NCBI GenBank assembly: GCA_963921935.1
Contig: OY998175.1
Coordinates: 224,766,517 to 224,830,516 of the forward strand
Source: Galeruca laticollis
Lineage: Eukaryota > Arthropoda > Insecta > Coleoptera > Chrysomelidae
DNA: 64,000 nt
Reading direction: 5' to 3'
The notes below the pieces were generated by a model that saw nothing but the letters and a program-made list of their open reading frames with translations, did not search any database and had not been told where the DNA came from. The stretch's first letter is position 1. Each line of letters starts with the position of its first letter. Shown here piece by piece: positions 11,915-21,639 of this stretch. The position numbers were made by a program, and so were the translations under genes.

Positions 11915-12087
11915 TGTAACGGAATAGCTACATAGTAACAGGCCTCGGACATATGACAGCGGCATAACCTAGAATAGAGAAGCTGACAAATGCTGACATA
12001 AAGAGAAGGACTGACAAGAAAAAGCTGTAGGACGGCTGGGGAATTTTGAGGTGAGAAAAAGGTGACGTTTGGAATTATTTCAAATAT
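11915..12087 (+). repeat. Ty3/gypsy 3' LTR, truncated
   Basis: It starts TGTAACGGAATAGCTACATA right after the polypurine tract and follows the LTR sequence of 13,096-12,833 (reverse) until about GGTGACGTTTGGA. There it breaks into pol-upstream sequence. Confidence 0.85.
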
Positions 12088-12806
12088 CGAGTCATCCACG
12101 TCGGTACCGAGTAATTAATTCTACATCAGCGAGAAACAGCCATCGCGGAGGTGATGCTATCTGAGGATGTCGAACTACTACCAGCAGGGTTTGAGTCCAT
12201 AGTCATAGCTCGTCTGAATAGGGCCATGGAAGACGCCACTGCAGCCAAAGTAGATTCCAGAAATCGCGACCAGGAACTGGGACGGGGTATCCTTGTTGGT
12301 AAGGCACTCATCCAATCCGCTTCAAGGGTGCCAGTTCGTCTGATCAACCTAAACGACCATCCAGTTACCTTCAAGAAAGGCACTCAAGTAGGAACCCTCG
12401 AGCCAATAACCGGAGTTATGCACCAGTGGACCCCTAGGGAAGAACAGTACTCGGACAAGCTCAGTCAGATCCTATCCACCGTCCATCCATCCCTGTCCCG
12501 GGAACAAAAGAAGAAGGTGAGAGATCTAGTTAACCATTACCATTCCATTCTCGGTTTATCCGACGGCAAACTAGGAAGAACCAGTGTGGTAAAACATAAA
12601 ATCGACACTGGTGATGCTCGTCCTATCCGTCAAGCTGCTCGGCGACTTCCCCAGGCGAAGAAGGCAGAAGCAGAAAGTACTCTTTAAGGGATGATAAAAG
12701 ACGGAGTAGTAGAACCTCCAAACAGGCCTTGGATCTCTCCAGTAGTTCTTGTGAAAAAGAAAGATGGTTCGGCAAGGTTCCGCGTTGACTACCGCAAGCT
12801 CAACCC
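12088..12806 (+). pseudogene. Ty3/gypsy pol segment between protease and RT
   Basis: The open stretch 12,151-12,687 reads VELLPAGFESIVIARL, then NLNDHPVTFKKGTQVGTLEP, then HKIDTGDARPIRQAARRLP and KKAEAE. This is the region just upstream of gypsy RT (H.I.TGD..P.....RR.P). After an in-frame stop it continues GMIKDGVVEPPNRPW and FRVDYRKLN, overlapping by about 120 bp the sequence at 9,263-9,390. It supplies a part of pol that is missing upstream of 9,263. Lying downstream of the 3' LTR, it shows the element has been rearranged or comes from a second copy. Confidence 0.9.
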
Positions 12807-12814
12807 CACACCTG

Positions 12815-13096
12815 ACACCAATTGTAATACGAGTGAAGGTTAAAAGAATGTATTTCTATTAAACTAGAAACAATTCAACGAGCTAAACAACAACTAAAAA
12901 GGATATTTACATTGAGAAATCGTTTTTTTGAAATGTTTCCAAACGTCACCTTTTTCTCACCTCAAAATTCCCCAGCCGTCCTCTCCCTTTTTCTTGTCAG
13001 TCCTCCTCTTTATGTCAGCATTTGTCAGCTTCTTCATTCTAGGTTATGTCGCTGTTATACGTCCGAGGCTTGTTACTATGTAGCTATTCCGTTACA
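12815..13096 (-). repeat. Ty3/gypsy LTR, inverted, with leader stub
   Basis: In reverse orientation 13,096-12,833 reads TGTAACGG...CGTATTACA, a 264-bp LTR with TG..CA ends. It is followed by ATTGGTGTCAGGTGTGG (12,832-12,816), the primer-binding/leader type sequence seen just inside gypsy 5' LTRs. It is head-to-head with the pol fragment at 12,088-12,806. This is the most complete LTR of the group. Confidence 0.85.
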
Positions 13097-13179
13097 TTAT
13101 TTTAAATATATTTGCCACAGCCTGTAATATATTTAAACCAATTTCCATCAAAATCGTAGAAGTGGTTTCTAATATATGG

Positions 13180-13600
13180 ATAGTGTTAGCTCTTCGTATA
13201 AATTTGAATGTCCAGAATATAATGCTGTCTATTTGGGTCAAACCCTTAGAAATTCCGAAATGAGACATATTGAACACTTACGAGCATACAGATTAAAAGA
13301 ACTAGAGAAATCCCATTACGTAAAACATCTACTTGACATCAACTAGAAGTACTACGTACTGGTGATAAGAAACCAGAATTGGATTTTCTTGAAGCATTAG
13401 TAATTAGTAGACACTTCTCTACTTTTAAACTGTCTTCTCAAATGATAATTGTGAAGATCAGCAGATATAGTTTTCCTGGTCACAAGAAATGTAACATCTG
13501 TCATTCTGACGATGATTTTTTATTATATCGAAACAATTGTTAGAATTTTAATATTTTTTTTATTAAATTATCGAATGATTCAGAAACAGTCAGTTATATT
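13180..13600 (+). pseudogene. Penelope-like element 3' end: GIY-YIG domain and terminal repeat relic
   Basis: The stretch 13,200-13,330 reads KFECPEYNAVYLGQTLRN, HIEHLRAYRLKE and KSHYVKHLLD. This closely parallels the GIY-YIG endonuclease of the large Penelope element at 62,330-62,460, with C-to-Y and other changes. It then loses frame. At 13,480-13,560 comes a decayed terminal repeat containing TCTGTCATTCTGACGATGAT and GAAACAATTGTTAGAATTTT, a damaged hammerhead-like core. It is a 5'-truncated dead copy. Confidence 0.85.
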
Positions 13601-15152
13601 TAAAAAAATAATATGAATAGATTCAACAGAGTAAAGATCGAGAGATTTAGAGCAGCACAATTTCCATTCTATATCTCAAAAACAGTTGTGTATATAGAAA
13701 AAATTATGACAATAGTTAAAATCATAGGAAGCAAGATATTTGACTTTGAATATAAATATTAAGACGCTGACACATGATCTTATGAGAATTCTAAGAAAAC
13801 TTTTAAAACAAAAAATGAAAGTAGTTTATTAAACGAACACATTGTATATTTTTATCAAATAAAATATGAAAATTTCGTCACTACGTATGCTGATATTCGA
13901 ATAATAACTAGGCGATCGGATAGACACAATACCATGTTCAATATCGCAGCAAATGGAATTTTGTAAAATGATATCGTTTGTAATATCCAACTAGTGTAAT
14001 TCCGTTATCGAGATATATTGAATTTAATAGATAACAATACGTTCGACTGTAATATCCACCGAATTTTAGTTCGCAAAGTGCATTGTTCCTATCAAGAATA
14101 TGGTAAAAACAATATTTGTGATAATTGGATGGCGTTTATGGAATTTAAACAAAAGAATATGAAAGAATGTGGTAAATTCCAATATCTGCTGGTGATATTG
14201 ATAAATTTGTAAGTTTTCCAGCGTAGTACTTTTGTTGCGGCTAAAATGGCCTTCTCAATACTTTTTAGTTAAACTATGCAAAGTTGCTTAAGCCGGCTCT
14301 GTTTTAAATGTATTGCCATATCGTCTTTGTCCAAACGGAGCATTTAAACGAGTCTAACGATATAGGTAAAACCAACACTACCGCTACGCTGAACGCGAAT
14401 AATTATTGTGACTACTTTTGTGAGTGCACTCCGTGTTTTGGCTACAAGAGGCATCAAGTGAGTCAGTTTGAGCACTTATAGCTTTAAATATAATCTTTGG
14501 CCCCAACGAAACATTTTTTGGTCCTTCGAGTTAAAAAAACGGGTATAAGCGTGTGTCTTCAAGGGTATTTTATTTTAATCTTTTTTTGGGTCTTTTGTAA
14601 CTCCAAGTGAACAACTGATGTTTTTCTATGAATATAATTTACTGTTCTTATGAATAGATTCTTGAGCATAAAATAAACTATTTTGGCTTTTTACTTAGAA
14701 AATTTGGAAGAGGGCAAAGAAAAAACCAATGTTATTATTGCCTAGTTTGTAAATCGAAGAGTAGTGATATCGCGATTCTCGCGTGTGTCTCTTTCTAACC
14801 CCTCTCTCGCTTGTTTTGTGTTCTCCGTTGGTTCGTAAAGCGCGCGCAACTCCGCAGAAATTACATTTTCCGCCTCGCAGGAACCAGAATCTGATCGCCT
14901 CGTATCTACTTCAAATATTTATTGTTTACTTCGCTTTGTTCACTAATTCGACATTTCGATCGTATTTTTGAAACAGCGTATACCTATAGAGTTTATTCAC
15001 GTCGTATTTTCGGCAAATTAGAAGGTAAATATCGGTTATTCTAAATTTGTTTCGCCTACCTCAAAACACATTTAAAACTATTTAAGATGAGTAATGAGGA
15101 CAAAATAAATCTTAGAGAAAGTACAAAACAAAAGTTTTTGGCAACTACGGAA
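13601..15152. other. No gene; possible BEL/Pao LTR and leader at about 14.4-15.15 kb
   Basis: 13,601-14,400 shows nothing recognisable. 14,400-15,152 lies where the 3' LTR of the minus-strand BEL/Pao relic would be, and it contains GGTCCTTCGAG (about 14,521), a string often seen in BEL leaders. Because that string is on the plus strand, it conflicts with a simple 3' LTR. I could not find matching LTR ends, so this stays tentative. Confidence 0.3.
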
Positions 15153-15765
15153 CTATTCAAGAGGGAGAGGGCATAACTTGACCAATGACCTTTTTATTTC
15201 TCCCTTAGAAGTTTTTACTGTGGCAACTCTTACTGTTTTGTCTTCTCCGGGATACAGTTTGGTAATGTAACCTAGTATCCACTCCGGAGGAGGTAAATTG
15301 TCTGCTTTAACAAGTACGAGCGTTCCGACGGTGGGCGGAATACTAGTCTTTAATCATTTAGAACGTTGCTGTAAAGTATGTAAATATTCATTATGCCAAC
15401 GTCTCCAGAAGTCTTGGTGCAGCTTTTGTAATAACTGCCACCGCGAAAGCCTATTGAGCGGTACATTGTTATAATCAGGAACAGGAATAGCTGACACTGG
15501 TTCCAATGTAAGAAAATGCGCAGGTGTCAAAACCTATATATCATCTATATCGGACGTCATTGGTATTAATGGGCGCGAATTAAGAATCGATTCTATTAAT
15601 GTCAAAACCGTATAGAATTCTTCATATGTTAATATTTGATCGCCTAGCACACGTGAGAGATGAGATTTTACACTTTTTACACCCGCCTCTACCAAACCGT
15701 TAAAGTGGGTTGGTGCCACAACTTTCTTTATAGTGTCTGGACTTTTTTATTCAATAGAGGTGTCC
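15153..15765 (-). pseudogene. BEL/Pao integrase C-terminal region
   Basis: Minus-strand translation gives FNGLVEAGVKSVKSHLSRVL and LTYEEFYTVLTLIESILNSR (15,560-15,710), the highly conserved BEL/Pao integrase end (FGGLWEA.VKS.K.H, LTYEE..T.L..IEA.LNSRPL). After a stop follow LTPAHFLTLEPV, NRLSRWQLLQKLHQDFW, PPPEWILGYITKLYPG, VRVATVKTSKGEIKR and KLCPLPLE, then a TAG stop at 15,153. The tail after the core binds DNA and ends the polyprotein normally. Stops near 15,533 and 15,360 make it inactive. The rest of pol, upstream (rightward of 15,765), is missing. Confidence 0.9.
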
Positions 15766-16526
15766 TCGATGTCAAATTATGCAGTAAAAGCTACCATGAT
15801 TGACAAAAAACAAGATAAAACTCAAGAATAATCAATAGGAAAGGAACGAGAACAATATCAACTGAAAATAGAACAATGAGAAGAAGGAAGAACTAAAAGA
15901 AACAAGGAAATATAACACAAAACTGGAAAAGGAAAACACTGTGAGATTAATAAAAGGATAAAAAAATGACTGGAATACGAATTGAGAAAAAAACTAATCA
16001 AACGAAGGCTCCGTGCAATTTTAAATTTATGATATCACCTCCAACATCTACTAGCAATGTTTCTTAGCTTCGAAGAAAGCAGTGACCTGTGAATTCACCA
16101 AGATTTTCTAATTTTAGATAAGAGATTATTTTGCTTGAGGCATTTCCCACAGAATGCAATCCGACTAGTTGGGATGAACATTTTCCATTTAAAACAAAAT
16201 AAATAGCCGTTTATGGGTGCAATACGGTCGTTGCAATTGCAAATAATTCCTACGAAGTTGAAATTTACAATATACTTTCTGGTAGTATTCGTCTTGGTTC
16301 ATGGATTATTGTAACTATCAACATTAATAAATTATCCTAGATATCATTAAGGGTCATATCAACGACTTCCTCGTAGTGATATGTATCAGCGGATAAATTT
16401 CAATTTGTTCTCTTATTTTTTAGCGAAAACAGTCTATAATAAGAATACAATGTATTTATGAATATATAAATAAATTTTACAGAAAAAGTATGCAATTTAA
16501 AAACTAACGAAAAAAATTATTAAACT
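15766..16526. other. Interval without genes; purine-rich patch
   Basis: 15,790-16,010 is A/G-rich (AAGAAGGAAGAACTAAAAG-like) and low in complexity. The remainder is AT-rich. The part adjoining 16,527 should be the 3' UTR of the USP2-like copy, but I see no clear poly(A) tract there. Confidence 0.35.
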
Positions 16527-18670
16527 TAAAGGTGAGACTTTGTGTCATCTTGTTCATTGAAGAAAACATATGCTTCTCCACTAACTAAAGATTTCAACAA
16601 TATTTATAGCACCCTTGAATCGGCAAAATGCTGTGTAGTGACCATTATAAGTGGTTGCACAGTGATTTGATATAGTGTAGAGGTTGTACATACAAGGTGT
16701 CATATTATCAGCCGCGTAATGGCTCATATCAAGCCCTTCTATTGGAAAATCTATTGCAACATTGAGTTTTCCACTAAATCTTTCTGTTTGCGAAAAGCAC
16801 TTCAGGTGAATAACCAATATTTCCGGAAATTTATGAATTGAGAAATATTTAGTGCATCGTCTTCGTTCCTTACATTTCGAATATGTTGGTTTCTCATCAC
16901 CGTCGAGTGTTTCTTTTCTTGTAAACGAATCTAAACATTGTGAAAGTTGTAATTGACCTGTTCTTTGGGGTATCGAAAGAGATAAATCCCAAAAGGGATC
17001 GTAGGTAACTGAACAGTGACCACAGTGTGTGCACTTGATTGTTGATGTTAATTGACCGACAAAGTTATCCACAATCTTGGAGTTGTCCATTCTCGGATAT
17101 CTCAACAATGATTCTTGTGCTTTTCCAATGTCACTAAGTTTGTCATCAATTTCTGTTAATATGGGCTTAGGTTTTTCATATACCTTGTTGACATCTTCGT
17201 GAAGTCCTGCTTATAGGTAACGAAGAAACTCCTGTCCATCATTTTGAGTGTATCCCATAAACCTTGAAGTAAATCGCTGGATCTGACTTTTCAATGATAC
17301 TGTATAAACCACTCTGGCTGAACCGTCTTCAGACCAAAGCTCTTGAATAACTCCAGCAAATGCTTTAATTAGTGCTCCTTTCATGCTAGATATGTTTATG
17401 TTAATATCTCTTATGTATGCGTCTTTGTTTAGATATTCTAATAACCACCTTGTGTTTGATAGGCATTGGATAATACTGTTCATGAAACATGTGTTACCAA
17501 TATTTTTGAGGCCTTCGAGACCCAAAGATTCTAGGGGAATACCCTTTATGGATCTGATTGTGGAGATATTGTTAAGAGCTCTTTCGCAACTACTATCATT
17601 GTACGAATAATCTCGGATTCCATTATTGTCTTTCTCACTTGATTGGCGTGATAAGGAATTTGAATAGATGTTGTTTGCTATTGAATTGGATGTAGATATT
17701 GCGGTTTTGGAAAGTTTGGTTGATGTCGATAGATCATTAGTCTGGTTCACTTTGTTAATATATTCCCTGTTATCTACATCATTTTCAGCCGTTTCTTTTT
17801 GTTCTTGTTGAGTTTCTTTCCCTTTCTGAAAATCTTTAATCGAAAATGAAATGTTTGAAGAGAAGTTGTTAACTCTAGGATTATTTTTAAAAAGGGAATT
17901 GATGTTTATTGATTCCTCAGTTACTACGACCCTATCGACTTCTGAACCATTATTTTTCTCTACGTCTTCATTCTCTCCCAATTTTGTATTCGACTGCAAA
18001 ACATCGGGGGTATTTTGACACTTGTTGGAGGCAATGTCGTTTTTTTGGTCACCGAAAAATTATTGCTAGAGTTTTTAACTCTGGTATATATTGATTTTGT
18101 ACTTATTGGTTTCACTCTATTGGTCACATCAGATATTTTGGATTTAACCTCTGTTGTCTTATTGGCGATGTTAGTACCATTTTTTACTGTTCTGGAGAGT
18201 TTGTCATTAACATTTTTACTCAAATCGGCTACTGATGTAGGATTTCCGTTATCATTTTCATCATACAAATTGTCTATATTAGTATTGTTAATAACTTCCA
18301 TTTGGTCGTTTACCTTTTAATTTGATGTCTCTAACTCTATTGGGGGTGAACCAGTTTTATATTTTGTTTTGGTCAAAGATAATTTATTGCGTATATGAAT
18401 CGCATCATTCTCTAGCATAGTCATCTTCTTCAGTTTTCCTGTGCATGAGACATCATTTGGCTGGTGGTTATCTATATTTTTTAGTACACTGAGGCCCATA
18501 AGCTTGTTGGAGGCATAATTTATGAAATTGTCAAAGCATGTATTATCAGAAGGCACACATTCTGAAGACAAGAATGAAGATGTTAAATAAGAATTTCGGA
18601 AAAAGGAAAGCTCACATGTTTTAGGGTAAGTAATGTGAGAAAGTTTGAAAGTGGTAGAAGAATTAGGTTT
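16527..18670 (-). pseudogene. USP2-like ubiquitin hydrolase, apparent retropseudogene
   Basis: The plus-strand complement encodes a long disordered N-terminus (about 17,600-18,670, rich in N/S/T), then a USP catalytic domain with no introns visible. The Cys box GLKNIGNTCFMNSIIQCLSN lies at about 17,450-17,510. The QNDGQEFLRYL helix lies at 17,211, the fingers CTHCGHCS and CKERRRC at about 17,010 and 16,865, and the His box NHCATTYNGHYTAFC at about 16,620-16,660. The true C-terminus (GEAYVFFNEQDDT...) ends with TAA at 16,527. The family removes ubiquitin from substrates. Defects are in-frame TAA at about 17,209 and at 18,317, a frameshift near 17,990, and a deletion/frameshift between the His box and C-terminus. 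Lack of introns plus these lesions argues for a dead retrocopy. The best family guess is USP2, with USP8/USP21 possible. Confidence 0.8.
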
Positions 18671-21420
18671 CTTATGATTAGGTTCCATAAAAAGTTCTTC
18701 TAGAGGCTTAGAACGGGGAAACGTACCGAGAAAAGATGAAGCGTTTCCTCTTTGAATTGCAATACTTATTTGTTGTATAAAGAACAAAGCTGCTCTTGAA
18801 TCATTGGTTTCTACTGATATTTTTTTACGGATTTCTTCAATGAATTTCAAAGCTTCATGACCGGAAACAATTGCTACAGGAATAAAAAAAAATGTTCTGC
18901 AAATTTTTGTATTTATTGATTTTAAAAGTTTCGCCTTGTAAAGCTGCAGCGCCTGCGGAAGTAGATGTGGATCGGACATGGGACGAAGCAAGTGAAATCC
19001 CATATAACTGGTCTGCCGCGTTGCCATGGAATGAGGGTCATACCATCTGGACGTTCACCGTCGTCGCGGCAAGTACCTAACGGTTCTCACGAACAGGAAA
19101 TTTTTGCAGATGACAGGCCTCGTTTTATTAGGTCATTTACTGCACAATGACGTGAAAAACAGCCGGCACTTAACTTGCAGCTTAGGCCGTGTTTACCATA
19201 TTCATCAACATCAGCTCCGCAACGACAGCGATGTTTTACACAAATTTGACAACCTAAACGGAGATCAATAGAAATACGGAAATTTTTGTCATCTAAAAGC
19301 GTACCTAATGGGGCCGACGGTATAGTGTAGTGGTTACTTAGTAAGGGTCCCTCGTATACTCGACGTTTACCACAAAGGCATATTATTATGGAGGAAACCA
19401 CTTACCTAGCAACCTGTATTCGGGAACAGAATAAACAATAACGACTTATTCAAAGTATTAATAACAAGTATATCATCCTGGTTCGTTCACACCCATTATA
19501 TAGGAAACATAGTTGTGTTTTACTACACATCGACCTCCGTCTATAAACTGTACATGTCTGTTTATAAAATAACAAAAACAAGCTTTCCTTGATAAATGAC
19601 ATTGACCATAGCCGACCAATGCTCCCTAAATACTATAATTAATATTAACCTGAATTTAAACATTATTTCTAAGTTAGTGTCGTTTTGTCTTTAATGTCTT
19701 TTAAGGGATCACTACAATAGCGTTCAACTATGCTCCTGATTCCTTTGAAAATGCTGCATTCAAACGAGCCTTGTCTGGTAAATTGATACTTTTATGAAGC
19801 AGATTTTCTTTTTCAATTTCCAATAAAGGTATATCCCAGGATTTTTGAAAGGATTTATATTCATCGGGTAGAACTTTGTTAGGCAATAGTGACCAAATAT
19901 TTTCTGCCTCCATTAATAAAGGGTCTTGTTTGTGGAAAAATATGGACAGAATGTAATTAATGGAATTTTTTGAACTATTTAATGATGACAAAAAAGAAGG
20001 AAGAACTACTGAAACGATTGAGCGAATTCCTAAACCACCATATGTAACAGGTAGTGAAGTTTGTTTCCAAGAAAGGTACTCTGATTTAATGTTAATTAAT
20101 TAGTCTAACTAATGACGAATGGTATTGTCAAAATTGTTTAAGATATCATTATGTAACCAGGTCGGACTACAGCTTAAGATATATGTTAATTTTGGAATTA
20201 ATAGGCAATTCTTGAGAATGTAATAAGCAATATGTGTCGGCAACCAGAATAAACGAAATGACATTTTTTTTAAAAAGGTAAGTCTTTCATTCAAAGATGA
20301 TAGAGAGGATTCGTTTAATAAAGGAGCACCTAATAGAAATAAATTCAGTCTGTTGGTAATTGTTATGCCTGGTGCTACAGAATTAAATTTATCAATGGTT
20401 AGATTATTTTGTGATTCTAAGAAAAATAACTCGCATTTGCTGAAATTGAGTTCAAGACCAATATCCTTGGAATTGTTTATATTATTAACAAGAGGCTTGA
20501 ACACGAAATTAGTATTACCACCTAAAGAACCATCATCAAGGTACCAAGCATTGAATTCTGTGTCAATGTAGCTTACACGTTTGTGTATCGATATGCAAAA
20601 ATGGAAGGTGCCAAAGGGTTCCCTTGTTGGACGCCTCTTTCCGAATAAATGATAATTTCGCCAAATAAAAAATATGAAGGGAATCGATAAGATTGATTAA
20701 TGAAAGGAAAAATTACAGGTAGAATATCTGTTATAAGTTTTAATAAATGATCGCGATGAATTGCATTGAAAGCATTTTTAAAATAAATTTTCAGAAATCT
20801 TTATTATTAACGTCTGGATGATTAGAGACTTATCGTCTTGCCACATGTGCAACTGCTTCACAACCACCTTTAGACCCGAAACCAAATTGTAATGGACGAA
20901 GTAAATATCCTAATTTGTCTCTGATGTTTGAACAAATTATTTTCGCTACTAAACGACGGTAAACTGTACCAATAGCAATTGGTCTGATACCTCTTGCTTC
21001 TTTAGTTAAAGCTAATAGTGACGCTTCGAATAAAATAGGACGTATATTGATGTTGACTGTGTCATTTTAAATAAAATTACATAATTTACACAAATATGAT
21101 AGGAGATTTTTTCCTGAAGGGCCAGCACTGTAACTTATTGAACTTGTATACGTGAGGGTCTTAAAGAGTCTGAACCACCAGCGTAACTTATTTCAAAAGA
21201 GTTTATTGCGTTACTCACAAATTCTTCTGTTATAAGAAAAGGAATAGATTCCGAACTCAGAGTAGGGAACATATTATTAAGTTTCTCTAGAGGATGTTTC
21301 AAAAGTGGCTGCACTGACATCAGCAAAACTGTCATCTGAAGCTAAGATTTTGATTGCGGATGTCAAGCCGCCGTCAGAAACTTTTTAATGACATTTTTAA
21401 TTTTACTATTTTTTGATAAA
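18670..21420 (-). pseudogene. LINE with YLDDG reverse transcriptase, degenerate
   Basis: This is a minus-strand RT-bearing retroelement of a widespread but poorly named LINE-type group. In order it has SYAGGSDSLRP (the GPDGLRP block, about 21,160), a heavily broken fingers/palm region, ERGVQQGNPLAPS (about 20,610-20,640), and the catalytic EFNAWYLDDGSLGG (20,520-20,560). Next are FSKCELFF and LLGAPLL (20,300-20,440). A tail domain has SLGTLLDDKNFRISIDLRLGC and a Cys/His cluster, CQICVKHRCRCG..V.EYGKHGLSC (19,170-19,320). The last part, VSGHEALKFIEEI and ISIAIQRGNASSFLGT, is at 18,720-18,880. Stops and frameshifts are numerous. It runs directly into the USP2-like sequence downstream. Confidence 0.8.
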
Positions 21421-21639
21421 TTTGTGTTCTTCCGAACTGAGAAATTTGTATTTTGCTGATCAGAGAAACTTAAATGATGATTCATATTTTCAAAATCTTT
21501 AAATTATTCTTGATTATAGTAGAGAGAGATACTTTTTTATTAGAATTTTTAGAAGGATGACTCAAAACATTCTATGGAAAAGCAATAGGTTTTCCCAGGT
21601 AGGGATATCATTTTCTCTTACGCATTAATGTAACAAAGA

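Noticed and set aside
14494..14540. BEL-type leader string GGTCCTTCGAG on the plus strand
   Set aside because: Orientation does not fit the minus-strand BEL integrase relic and no LTR pair was found.
14783..14971. 62-codon plus-strand ORF in a possible LTR region
   Set aside because: No domain, no neighbouring coding sequence; likely chance.
16527..18670. USP2-like sequence as a functional host gene
   Set aside because: Two in-frame stops, a frameshift in the N-terminus and a lesion after the His box, with no introns to explain them.
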